Below are positions 23,901 through 35,600 of a stretch of 64,000 nucleotides of DNA, piece after piece. Numbering within the stretch: position 1 is the stretch's first letter; each line of letters opens with the position of its first letter. The position numbers were made by a program, and so were the translations under genes. Source of the stretch: Centroberyx gerrardi (taxonomy: Eukaryota; Chordata; Actinopteri; Beryciformes; Berycidae); NCBI RefSeq assembly GCF_048128805.1, contig NC_135998.1, positions 14,793,656-14,857,655 of the forward strand, written 5' to 3'. The notes beneath the pieces are model-generated. The model made no database searches, was not told the origin of the DNA, and saw only the letters and a list, made by a program, of their open reading frames with translations.

Positions 23901-25564
23901 GTGTTCAAGAAGGGCTCCTTCTCACACAGGTCTGTAGAAAAAGGTCAAATGGAGAGAAAGTCAAACGTCTATGCATCAAGCAACAAAGCAGACTGGGTAT
24001 GAAGATACGATTTCACAACACAAGAAGTGTCTTTACTCCTTACCTGTCCTGCGCTTGCAAAGCCAGGCATCAGCGTCAGCCAGAAGCTGCTTGATTGGGC
24101 CGTCCCAGGATGGATTGAGCTGCAGAAACATCCACTACAGACAGAGGGAATTATGAAGAGAGTCATTACAAACAGAGATAGATTTGATAATACAGTGAGT
24201 GTATCTGAGAGGGATAAAAGATATGACTTTTCTCCTTGTACCTTTTTCAGAGCCGTGTATACATCCATCTCCACCTGCATGACAAACAGGTCAGACGAGT
24301 GGATGAGCTGCTCCATCACCTCTACCCTGTAAATGAAGCACGGAGACATTCAGTGCACAGACTTTACACTGTGGATTGAAACCTGGTTATTCTGCTAAAC
24401 CATAATCAAGAGCTTTATGACAGTATACAATCTGATTTGATGCCTTCATTAAACAAGGAAATCACACTTTTAACACAAGTCTCACTTACAAGCGAGGGCA
24501 AAAGGTTAAAGAAGATGTAGAAGATGAAGAATATTGAGAATGCATACCCAAGCTCTTTCATGAGGTCGACATTCTGGTGAGTCATGAGGTTGTTCAGAAG
24601 CCACTCAAGACACCTGCAACAACAGATGCACAAACATACGCACCATGTAAGTACACACCATAAATGTCACATTTACATATTAGTTATTGTGACTTGAAAT
24701 AACAAATGAATTCAAATCTGACTTTTTCATGACTGAATCCAAGCCGTAGATACTAGCACAAGAATAGTAACCGCACACCGTCTTCACACTGATGTTTTCC
24801 TTCATGGTCTCTCCGCACTGCTGGATCAGGCCATCCTGTCAACATCAACAAACCACAGGACTTCATCAGGTTTTAGATCATCTGATCACATTTATATAAA
24901 ACAAATCCACCTGCCCAGAAATATCATTTTTAAGGTTATTGCCAGCAGCAGAACTGCAGTCTGAATTATTCACAAAGGTGTTGTGGCAGCTTACAACCAA
25001 CAGCTAATTTACCCTGTTAGTTGTGAAGCACATAACCATTTGGTTATGGCTGTTAATACTTAAACAGGCTGTATGTGTTACACTCCACTGTAGCTTATAG
25101 ACTCCATCTGGCAGTCAACTTCAGCTGGTTTGCCAACTAAAACTGTGTAGGAGTTAAGATGATAGGGTGACACTCTCAATGTGTCAGTGATGTAAAATGA
25201 TGTGGTATCATTTGAATTCAGCTAATCATCTTTCAATTGTGAAAGTATGTAAATTAAATCTCTTTTTATGACTTCTTTGTGTGAACATGAAAGTCAACGG
25301 TGAATGTTCCCACTCAGGGGCTCAGTGTAGGAAATAATTTGAAATAAATACTCTTTGAACGGTGCTAAAATGCATGTGTTGGTAACACCTGTCCATGTAC
25401 AAAATCTCATTTCAGTCCATATGGAAACTTCGCAGTTGAGACACAGATTCTGTCAATCTACTGACCAGCTGTAGCATACAAGCAGCGGCGAGGATACTGA
25501 CGACCCTGCTGGGCTTGATCAGAACATCGTCCCGGTATAAGGATCCAAATACCACCTGTAGAGC

Positions 25565-25605
<41 letters not shown>

Positions 25606-25821
25606 CAGTTCAGCGCTATCAGCAAAAGGACTCAACCGACTCAAAAAATCAACCCATCAATCCATTGCTATTTTCTGTGACTGAGGTGCTCACCTTCTGT
25701 GTCAATGTTCTGGTCTGGGATCTCCAACTTGATTACCATCATGTTGGACTCCTTCCAAGAGCCACTGAACATGCTGGAGAAATACCCCGACTGCAAAATG
25801 AGAAAGAGGGAGGGAGGGAGG

Positions 25822-25881
<60 letters not shown>

Positions 25882-26409
25882 ATTAAATGATAGACAACAG
25901 GCTTAACCTACATGAAAGAGTGTATGACTGGTTGTATTCGTTGTGTGTGTGTGTGTGTGTCTCTCTTCGTGTTTTACCTGGCACAAGTACACTTTGTGGA
26001 GATTCCACTCCTGTCCCAGGGCACAGATGCGAATGTCACTGTTTTCCCCATTCAGGAACAAGGTCTGATAGATGTATCTCGATGTGCTTTTCAATTTTTT
26101 CCTGTTCCAAGTTTGAAAACATGCCAGCAGAGGAGAGGCAAAAGCAAGGGTAAGACAAAAGATTACCAACTAAATGAGATCTGACACTGAACGGGCTGTT
26201 ATATAGGACCATTCGGTGGGATTCATCTCTTGCCTGCGAGGTGTATCTAGTACGGCGTCCTCCTCCTCCTGTTCACTGTCACAGTCACAGTGGGCATTGC
26301 GTTTCCTCTTCTTACACTCACAGCCATGTTTGCGGCTGGTGCATGCACCCTCCGCAACCTCCTCTGGTCCCTGAGAGGACGACTGGAACCTGCTGCCCAG
26401 GTTGCCCAT
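20965..26409 (-). CDS. gmcl1: Germ cell-less protein-like 1 (BTB protein)
   Basis: GMCL1 is a BTB-domain protein of the nuclear envelope that acts as a CUL3 substrate adaptor. Fourteen coding exons keep frame: 26234-26409, 25978-26101, 25694-25790, 25466-25563, 24723-24835, 24548-24613, 24242-24326, 24044-24134, 23791-23931, 23207-23276, 22970-23045, 22741-22886, 21223-21310, 20965-21105 (503 aa; human 515). Residues 1 to about 58 are low complexity with CKKRKR, a likely nuclear signal. The BTB fold starts at YIYQTLFLNG and includes NGENSDIRICALG. The middle has CLEWLLNNLMTHQNV and the C-terminal half CWRWTGFNFGFDLLVTYTNR, both diagnostic. Intron 1 uses a GC donor (AG then gcaaga). Exons 3 and 4 lie against (CT)n and (TG)n tracts. 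The start MGNLGSRFQ is conserved in the family. Confidence 0.95.
23570..23662 (-). repeat. hAT-like MITE end fragment in gmcl1 intron
   Basis: The - strand begins ttagggctgggtgataattc, a terminal sequence common in fish hAT-derived repeats. A matching second end was not found. Confidence 0.4.
25568..25602 (+). repeat. (CA)n microsatellite at gmcl1 exon 4 acceptor
   Basis: On the - strand this is (TG)17, followed directly by taaag and exon 4. No ordinary pyrimidine tract is present. Confidence 0.95.
25806..25877 (+). repeat. (GGGA)n/(GA)n microsatellite at gmcl1 exon 3 acceptor
   Basis: On the - strand this is a long CT tract that forms an extreme pyrimidine tract just upstream of exon 3. 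Confidence 0.95.
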
Positions 26410-26657
26410 CTTTACCCTTTCAACAGAGACACACACACAAAAACAAAAACAAAAGATCAGCTAAATCTTGACATTGTATTAACCAAAGACATGCCAATCG
26501 TATGTGTGTAGGTCTCTGTCAAAAAGGATATCAGCTTAAATGCCCAAGAAAAAAGCAGATGAAATGGGATCGCAGGTGTTATTTGATAAGGGACTCTTGT
26601 CTGGAGGCATGTCAGCTGCAGCTACACATACTTCTGGCTGAATGTCTATCTACAAAG

Positions 26658-27113
26658 GTAGCCCGAACGGCCTCAAGATGGCGCTGCGAATTATTTGCAT
26701 TTACTTGCATCTTGAGTCTGAGCGCGACGCATGCAAAACCATGCAGAATCTGGAGCGATGGCTTCCTCCTTCAGTACATGCAACACCGATATATGTGGAA
26801 AAATAGACACTTAAAGCTCGATCTAGGTGTTAATATCCACTTTGAACGTCTCAGAAACGGACTCAGTGCCACCTTGAGGCTGTTTGGACTTCCTCTGTGG
26901 GCGCTGTAGCTACCCAGGCAGATGGCATGCCTCCAGGTAACAGTCCCTTGTCAACAAAAGGTCACATCCCGGTTTTAGCCAGCCGCTTCTTGCCCAGGCG
27001 ATATGTGGTCGAGATGTAATAAGTTTTACATGGGCTGCGCTCGGACTCAAGGTGCAAGTTGTTCACGCAAAATAACGTTACTCGCAGCGACATCTTGAGG
27101 CCGTCCGGGCTAC
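26658..27113. mobile_element. MITE-like element with inverted arms of about 80 bp in the gmcl1 5' region
   Basis: The left arm starts gtagcccgaacggcctcaag and the right arm ends with its near complement, cttgaggccgtccgggctac. Matching continues through gcgctgcga and the cttga-gtcngagcgc blocks. The arms enclose about 280 bases. It lies upstream of the gmcl1 start codon, so in a 5' UTR intron or the promoter. The family is not assigned and the target duplication is unclear. Confidence 0.65.
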
Positions 27114-28484
27114 TCCAGAGGTAACTAAACCAATATCAACTAAACGGTACATCTTACTGAAATGACAGCGGGTTACCTGGTGATCAGCACAGGACAATCT
27201 GAGGGAGAAGTGTGTTTTAGAGGGCGGACGGCTGTTTATCTCAGGTCTCACAGTTCATCAGACGTCGACAAGCCAGTCTTCCCTGTCTGGTTCGCTAGAC
27301 AAGCCGTGGAGCTAACGCTAGCTTAGCGGCTACATTCAAAACAAAAAGAAGTCAGAAAAAAATAGCAGCGTTGCTTCTGACACTCCGTTCTTCCGTACAA
27401 AACGAATCATGTGTTATCACGAAAAGCACTATTTAGATCCAGTTACATTTTTCAAAAATCAGAAGAATGTAAATCCCGGAGGCAGCAGATGATGTGAACT
27501 AACCTACAAATTTGTGGTTGCTTTTTGTCTTCTTCGCTTGGTTGCTAGTAGCAATTCTACGTCACAAGATGCTACTTTGCGCAACGGCGCCATCTACCGT
27601 GCGACAGGCTGACTGCAAGTCTGGAAAACATGGCAGCAAACAAGCCGTGCTGTCTTTCTTTTTTATTTAATGGACATGGAGGGATGATATTTCTATTTAC
27701 ATATCGTTTGTTAATGCAGTTGTCTACCAGATGATTGTCTGATGATGGATTCAGTTTATGTGACACGTCTTCTGTTTTTGTCACTGTGATAAACATTGTT
27801 TGTGTCTTGATCTTGTTGTCTTGTGTGGTCTTTAGCGTTTTTCTTTTTTATTCATTACCACCCTCTCATTGTACCTTTGGGGCCTAGTTGAGATGTGTAA
27901 TAAAAAAGATAGATGCAGATCACCAAAAAATATCAAAAAGCCGTAAAACTCAATGACAAATGATATATTTATGTAAGGTTATTAAACAGTTGTGGATCCC
28001 AGTGGGGCTAGGCTTTTCATGCGGGCTAGTAAGACTGCAAACCCTTAATATAGAAACTCCTTGCTGCAAACCAAGGCAAGGGGGAATTTCCCATAATTCA
28101 TAGCGTCAGAGTGATAACAAAGACGCGTCCGAAAAAACATGCCAAGCACAGGCGCTGGCAAAACATGTATCTGTAAATGTGAATATAATCGTTATCTTAG
28201 TGGTTTATTGCGCTTGTATATACAGTTGTTTTAATCTTCAGACTTTACATGGGGTTTCCAGCCACCTTGGGATGGTCGGCTACGTGGGTTTTCCGCACGA
28301 GACAGCTGCGTCTGTATCCAAGGCAACGGGTGCTTTCTTGTTTCTATTAGGCTAGGTTTCTGTGTTTTGGACAATTTGAAACCTCGCACACCAACCTCTC
28401 CCCCAGATAGATAACCGACACATGTGAGGCTGATGTAACGCCGAAGAGTGCGATAAAGTCTCGCAGTGTTTATCTACAGGTCTA

Positions 28485-28945
28485 CAGTGGTGGAAAGGGT
28501 AGGCCTACTAGAATGTCCTGTTACTTTGCTTACTTATGTGAAAGTAAAATTAGGCTACTGGTGTAAAAACCTAGAGAAAGAGAACTAAAAGAGAACATTG
28601 TTAAATGTGATCTGTCCCATGCAATTCTAAAAGGATGAGAGGACAGAGTTCAAACAAAATTGGAACATTTAAAATGCACAAGCAAAGTAAAGCCAGATGA
28701 CTGTTCTCACTGTGAATGGCCAATTTATGTTGGTCCAGTTTCTGATGCTTAGGTAGAGCCACTACATTTGTACTGTGTAATGAATGTGATTTAAAATGTA
28801 GGCTAGCTAATAATTCCTCAGCAAAAACCTACTCAGGTCAAAGTAAAATTGCTGACTTTAGAAATACTCATAAAAAGTACAACTAGGCCTACACAAAAAA
28901 GCTACTGAATTACAATAAATGCAATTAGTTACTTCCACTCTTGCC
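28485..28945. mobile_element. hAT-like non-autonomous relic
   Basis: The ends cagtggtggaaag (left) and ttacttccactcttg (right) resemble the inverted ends of a hAT MITE frequent in teleosts. Internal sequence is degraded and no clean 8-bp duplication was seen. Confidence 0.45.
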
Positions 28946-29534
28946 TGCAGTAGATGTTTTAGACTAACCACTAATTTCTACACACACTTATGCAAAAGAA
29001 TTCCTCTTCTTCTTCACACCCTTCAAGAAACAATGAAGGGTGTGATTTTTATGAACAAAAATAATACCAACTAGTATTAAACACGTATTAACAATTAACA
29101 ATAACAAGTATTAACTGCCAAAGCTGAATGATTAAGCTGATTGACAGGTCTAATCACCGGTAAAGTGCATCCAACAGAAATCAGATTAATGTTAAAGAAA
29201 TCTACAAAATCAAATATCTTTCACTATTAACAATGAACAGAATTTCAAACAGTAAATAATCACTTTTTTCATAAACTTACGGTCTTAGAGGCAGCAGGTA
29301 AGTTGGAGGAAGACAGTTGGAAAACAGTTCTTCAGACTAAGGGAGAAACTGAGTACATCAGTCCTAATCATACACAGTTAGGGCACTGAGGTGAAGTGGC
29401 AGGGACAAGTTCAAGCGGGAGGGAGAAGAGGATTATGGCAAAGTCAGTTCTGGGGTGAGTAACTTCCTACAAATAGCCTCAAACATACACTTCCTACTAC
29501 TATGAAATAGTAAATATCGATGAATACAAATATG

Positions 29535-30565
29535 GATAATTATTCTTATACCTAAACCTGAAAAGGACCCTAAACTATTATGTAATTAGCAAAACTCTCC
29601 TCAATAATAACTACAAACTTACTAACTTATATAGGCCTACCACCCGAGTTAAGACAGGAATTACCCAAATCATACAGATGTACACAATCTGGTCTCATCA
29701 AAGGCAGACCCATACACAACAATATAGCTTACAACTGATTCTATATTGTACTTGATTATAGAGATTTTGTGAAGGATGATGGATTTATCCTATTCACAGA
29801 CTCCTATTAGGCATTCAACATGGTGGAGCACGCCTTCCATGCTCTCTTGAGTTAGGCTATATGGTTTTGGAGAGCAGTTTAGGAAAATAGTTGAATCCCT
29901 CTGTCAAGATACCAGCAGGTCAGTTGCTTTACAAGATGGTAGCTCAAATATAGGTTTAACATCAAACAACACATAACCAAGGTTGCTCCATATCTCCCTT
30001 CCCCTTTTTAATAGCTGCAGATCAGCATGTTACATGAAGTAGCCAGTTAGTTATCATATGTATCATCAGTTATCATATAGTTAGTCATCTTCCTAAAACC
30101 CAGAGAGGATACCCCCCCCCCCCCCCAAAGTACTAGGCTACAACATATTAATCACCTTTCCAAAGCATCTGGGTTAAACTTCAATCTGAACAAATGTGAA
30201 TTAATGAAAATACATGACTGCCCTCTGGTGGCCTCCAACGGTATCCCAGTAAAGACAGCTGTGAAGTATCTTGGAACACACACAGAGGATAAAAAAGAAT
30301 GTGAAAACCTAAATATATGGAAAACATTTGAAGAATGTAAAGCCAGACTCAATAAACTCCATCTTTAGTCGTATCTTGCTGACCAAGATGGAAAGTCTTG
30401 ACACATCACATGCATTCACCCTGCTTGCTCATTGTCTGTTTTCAAAAAAGCCATCAAATTGATTAACTAAATTAGCTTTGGCTACATCTGGGAAAAGAAA
30501 GTACATAAAGAAAGGCACCTTGATGAAAGACTTTGAGGATGGCGGTTAGAGGGCAATAGATTTTT
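29535..30565 (+). mobile_element. L1/Tx1-like LINE, reverse transcriptase relic
   Basis: Broken + strand frames read IIPKPEKDP, then a block like GLIKGRPIHNNI, then the palm-type blocks VKDDGFILF and MVEHAF, then a downstream block like LNLNKCELMKIHDCP. Order and spacing match the RT region of L1-clade LINEs. Many stops interrupt it. Another piece of the same type follows beyond the MITE. Confidence 0.7.
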
Positions 30566-30615
30566 TTCATTGTATAGCCTATGATGGACATTTATAAATC
30601 TACTAGTTGTAATCC

Positions 30616-30931
30616 TTAAACAATGCGTGTACCTTCGTATCAATCGTTTTACTCATTTAAGTGCAATAAATAAAAAAGCGATTTTACTGCTTTTTGCTTT
30701 TTGTATTTGAGTTGACACCACGGAAAAGGAAACAGCGATGTGCATTTTTCCTTCTTGCTTTTAGTTTGTTAATGCAGAAAAGGAGTTAAGTATTGCGGAG
30801 GCGTGGACAGGAGCAACCTTTTCCGTGGTGTCAACTCAAATGCAAAAAGCAGTAAGTAAACTTAGCAGTAGTTTTTATTTATTGCACTTAAATGAGTAAA
30901 ACGATTGATACGAAGGTACACGCATTGTTAA
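30616..30931. mobile_element. Palindromic MITE flanked by TTAA
   Basis: Arms 30620-30729 and 30817-30927 are near-perfect inverted copies (outer end caatgcgtgtaccttcgtat). They enclose a loop of about 87 bases. TTAA stands at both borders (30616-30619 and 30928-30931), as piggyBac-type insertion would leave, though the termini do not look like classical piggyBac ends. It has no coding capacity. Confidence 0.75.
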
Positions 30932-31439
30932 CTGTTTTTCAAACACAACTGTACGCCACACAGACACCAGTCTGCCATAACAGATACATTTAGGAATTAA
31001 TCTGTTTACAATAAAGAATTAAAGAACAGAGGGAAAAGAACATCTGGTCGGTTGTGCACCTTTTAGATGACATGTTTTACATCAAGATTTTTGTATAAAG
31101 TAGGCTACAATTTTGTGTAGTAAGAAAGAATTTGAATTTGTGGTTAAATCCATCCCTACACCTGTGAAAATCGCAGTAATCGAGTAGCCTGCCCTTTTCA
31201 TAATGAACCACCATGTATTCCACCTCTCCTAATCAATGGCCCTTGTTTTGGTAATGATGAATTGTCAAATGAATGTAGCCTATTCGTGACTGCTTTACGA
31301 CTGAGCTCTAATGCATTCAAATAGAAATTCTGGGCTGTATAAGCAACTGTTAACAGATTGCGCACAAACTATCCACACACTCCCCAACACTTTCTACAAT
31401 GGACGACATTAAGATAACTGGTCTTTATTCGTCCAATGA

Positions 31440-31710
31440 ATACATAAAATAAGATTTAATCTTGAGTGTGATAGCTGTATTTTCTCCCACGATAGAAACA
31501 GCAGACCAGTTGTTCGTCTCCTGTAGTAGAACTTTCTGGGATGATATACATGAAACTGAAATATCGGACTTATTTAATTTTTCTAATGAAAATATAAGCT
31601 TTGGCGTTGTGATGGAAGACAGAAGCACTGAATTACTGATAACTAATATCCTTTTAATGGGTAAATTCTTTATTCATAATTTAAACAAAATGTCATGAAC
31701 TGCTCACCTC
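31440..31710 (+). mobile_element. L1/Tx1-like LINE, ORF2 C-terminal relic
   Basis: The + strand peptide ETADQLFVSCSRTFWDD followed by LLITNILLMGKFFIH matches the C-terminal region after the RT in L1-clade LINEs (Cys-containing block, then the LLGKFFIH-type block). It has the same orientation as the RT relic at 29535-30565 and may be part of one copy. Confidence 0.65.
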
Positions 31711-32661
31711 CTTCACTTCCTTGGAATAGCCAATTATGAAAAGCAACTGCAAAGAGACTTTTACAATTAGCCTAGCTTATGGACTCTGGCATTGTTGAAG
31801 ATTGTTCGGCTATACCTATATTTAAAAAAACAAAAACAAAAAAACAACCACTCCATTTTTTTCAACTTTATTAAAGTTGACAGTTCTCAAACAGCCTACA
31901 CGCCAGGGGCGTGATACAGCTTACACAGTTTACAAACAGGCCTACATTAGGTTCACATTTTAACAGATTTTCTATTCTTTGAGGGTGAACTTGTTTGAAT
32001 AGGCCTATAATATTTAACATCAGTCACAAAAAAGGGTAAAAATAAGTTTACATTTGGTAACTTTTGAATTATGAATATAGTAGCCTATTTAGCCGTAAGT
32101 GCAATAAGATTAATCAAATAAATGACAACTGCTTCGCCTTCGCTATAAATTGTAAATCCAAGAATATCATGTTCAAATTTCAAGAGAAATCCGAGTGTAT
32201 AAGGGATAAGTAGCCTATAATTACAGTGCCAATCAAATGAAAAACATATTCTGTGTATTAAAAGATTAAAAAGGAGTAACTCAAATATCATTCTTGAATC
32301 TGCCGAGAAACTAGGCTATTTGGTGGGGTAACACCTGTGAATACATTTGAATGCATCAGCCAGTTTCATTCATGGAAGTGTATTATTATTTCACTCCACC
32401 GGCAGGAGATGACGTCTCTTTTAGGGGGCGTGACCACCGGAGGGAACAACCAACCAGCGGCGAGCACTTCTTTTCTAACATTCCAATCCCTCCCAGTCCC
32501 ATCCTCCCCTCGCCTAGCCTGAGTGGACTGTGACACGTAGTGTCTTCTGTTTACGTGACCGGACACCTCTACCTGGGGCAGGGGAAGCGGAGAGGACTTT
32601 TCTGACTCCCTGTCCCAAAAAATCGCCATATTATCCCGATCTAGCTGAAAGATCTGGCAGC

Positions 32662-35600
32662 ATGGAGGCGAGTGACGCCGCTGCAGGTAGGCTAAAGCTA
32701 GGAATGACAGCCAGTGTGGCGTTGTTGTGTATAACCAGTCAGGCCAGCAGTTGGTCCCGCGATAAGCGGTTTCTGAACCAAATCGCGTTGGTTTTCTATA
32801 TAAATACAAGCTAAATGTGTTGCTATCACGCAGGGTTCCTCGTATATGTGCTACCTACATTAAGTTTGTCCACATCTTGTTTACATAACGTCCTGCTCTA
32901 ACCTTTCACTACAGGAGCTCCTTTCATTGAGCAGTCCTCTGGAGCTGTGAGCAGCGATGGGGGTGAACAAGCTACCAAGGAGGATACCACTCCTGTTAAG
33001 GCAGAGAAAAGCAGGATGGAGCGCCTCTTTGGGTTTAAGAGGGAGGACCTCTCCTCCTGGCATCGCCTGGTGTCCCTCCTGAACCGTCCCACTGACCCTG
33101 CATCCCTGGGCATCTTCCGCTTCTTGTTTGGTGAGCTGCTCTTTGTTCAGTCTACTGGGTCGGGTTGAATGTGACAGTTTTGGGATTGGGCTCGGGAACT
33201 GATCAAAGCATAAGTGAGTTAACTGTGAGTTAACTGAGTCCATGTCTCTTCACCACAGGCATGCTGATGGCTATTGACATCACCCAGGAGCGTGGCCTCA
33301 GTCACCTGGACTACAAGTACCTGGATGGGGCCCCCGTGTGCCGCTTTCCCCTCTTCAATTTCTTACAGCCGCTGCCAATGGATTGGATGTACCTGGTGTA
33401 TGTGGTCATGTTCTTTGGTGGGTTGCACTCTGTGTTGTCTTGTATTTCTGCATGTTAGAAGCTCACTTCCAGAGGGTGATCAGTTGAAAGGTTGGGGTCA
33501 CTAGTTAAATCTAGGTGTGTTTACTTAGACTTGGTGAAGAAAGGGGCGTCCCCACTGATGCAAACAGTTTCTGGGAGATAGAGCCTCAGAGGGGCGGCTG
33601 TCTAAAGTTGAAAGCATATCTACTAGTCCTCTCAAGATTCCATAATGGTCAAGCCAACTGCACAAAGACTTTAACAATAAAGACAAACGTAGCGTAAAGC
33701 TCATCGTAACTAAAGTAACTAAGTGAACAGACAGCAGAACATGAATGATTTAGTTTTTACCCTTTGCTTAAAAGTAAATGCTTTGTGCATTTAGGATATC
33801 TTTGTATCTGATCACAGGTGTATTGTTTTTTATGTTTCTTTTAAAGTTGATATTTTACAGCATAGACAGACCATCTGCTCCCGCATCCTTACTGGTCAGC
33901 TATTACATCAGTCTTTGTCGAATTGAGTAAAAGCAAACCTATGGCTCATTCTGCATACACAAATGACCATGTTAGCTGCTTTCATCAGCCTTGCTACTGG
34001 GCCCCTAAAAACCAGATCAGTTCACATAGTTGAGGCAACACATGTCCTTTAATAAAACAGTGCAGAAAAGCCGAATGCAATCGGAATCAAGTTACAAAGC
34101 TACAAATATTATGGAAGAACAAATGTTCAGATCTAACCATTAAATTGTGTGTGTGTTTTTCATTGAAGGCGCGGTGGGCATCATGCTTGGGTGTTTCTAC
34201 CGCCTCTCCTGCCTTATGTTCATATCAACGTACTGGTACATCTTCTTTCTGGACAAAACGGCGTGGAACAATCACTCTTACCTCTACGGCCTCATTGGGT
34301 TTCAGCTCACACTCATGGATGGCAACAGATACTGGTGAGATGATACTTGGAAATCTGTGTGCCTGTGTGTGTGTCTGTGTGTGTGTTTGTGTGTGTGTGT
34401 GCCTGTCCATTCCTGTCTAGATGTGTTAGCTCAGCAGATGGATACATTTATGCACATGTCTATTTGTAGGTCAATTGACGGATTGCGGAAACCTGCTAAA
34501 AGAAACGCCCATGTGCCACTATGGAATTACACCATCCTGAGGACACAGGTTTGTAGCCGCACCAAGAGTTTGTTTATCTATTTATCTATTGGATAGTTAT
34601 TCTAACGATGTCTGTATTCACGGTTCCCTAAAGATATTCATTGTATACTTCATCGCTGGAATCAAGAAACTGGATGCCGACTGGGTGGAGGGATACTCAA
34701 TGTCATATTTGGCACATCATTGGCTTTTTGATCCTTTCAAGTGAGTACAAGCTCAGTTTTAAGAGATTTAAGTTGCTTTCTAGCATTGATTTATGTCATA
34801 TCAAAATATTCCCCCTTCTGATCTTGCTGTGCCCCACATTGTTTCAGAGTGATTCTGCCTGTGGAGTTAGTGAGTCTGCTGGTGGTGCACGGAGGCGGTC
34901 TTTTTCTCGATCTGACTGCCGGCTACCTGCTGTTTTTTGATGCCACGCGACCTTTTGCGATTTTCTTTGTCTCCTACTTCCACTGTATGAACTCCCAGCT
35001 CTTCAGCATTGGTGAGAGCCTGTTGCCTTGCTTCATAAAAGTCGTTTCATTGTTGTTTTTTTTGTTGAACTGCAGTATCTTTTAAGAGTATTTTTGTTCA
35101 TGATGCATTTTATTTGTAGCGTCTTACTTTCTGTTAATCTCAGTGGGAATGCTGCCTTGTCCAAATGCTCCACAGGGATGTTTTCCTACACCATGTTGGC
35201 CACCAGTCCTATCTTCTGCTACCCCGACTGGCCAAGGAGATTCTTTGCCCGCTTCCCAGCGTCCCTCAGGGTCGTCCTGCCGTTCACCGCCCCAGACCCT
35301 CAGCCCAGCACTTCCTGTGTTTACCCAGAGACCCAGAGCACAAGCACAGAGCAACAGGAGACCCCGTCTGTCGCCAAGGCCTCCAAACCGAGGTTTAAAC
35401 ACAAGCTGCGAGCAGTTTTCACCATCCTGTACTTGATGGAACAGTTCCTCCTGCCGTACTCCCACTTCATCACACAGGTAGATCTTCTTATTCTGTTCTG
35501 TTCACCATTTCATTGGTTTATGTGACTTTGAAGATGCCACTGTTGTGTTTTGTAAGGGCTGTATAACTCTTTGTTTTCTTTACTTTTGCTTGTTAAGCGC

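Larger units (their letters stand above)
27130..32650. other. Spacer between gmcl1 and ggcx
   Basis: Apart from the listed hAT-like relic, LINE pieces, MITE and a C tract near 30113, I see no gene. The left end (27180-27560) probably holds the gmcl1 promoter and the right end (about 32400-32660) the ggcx promoter. Confidence 0.5.
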
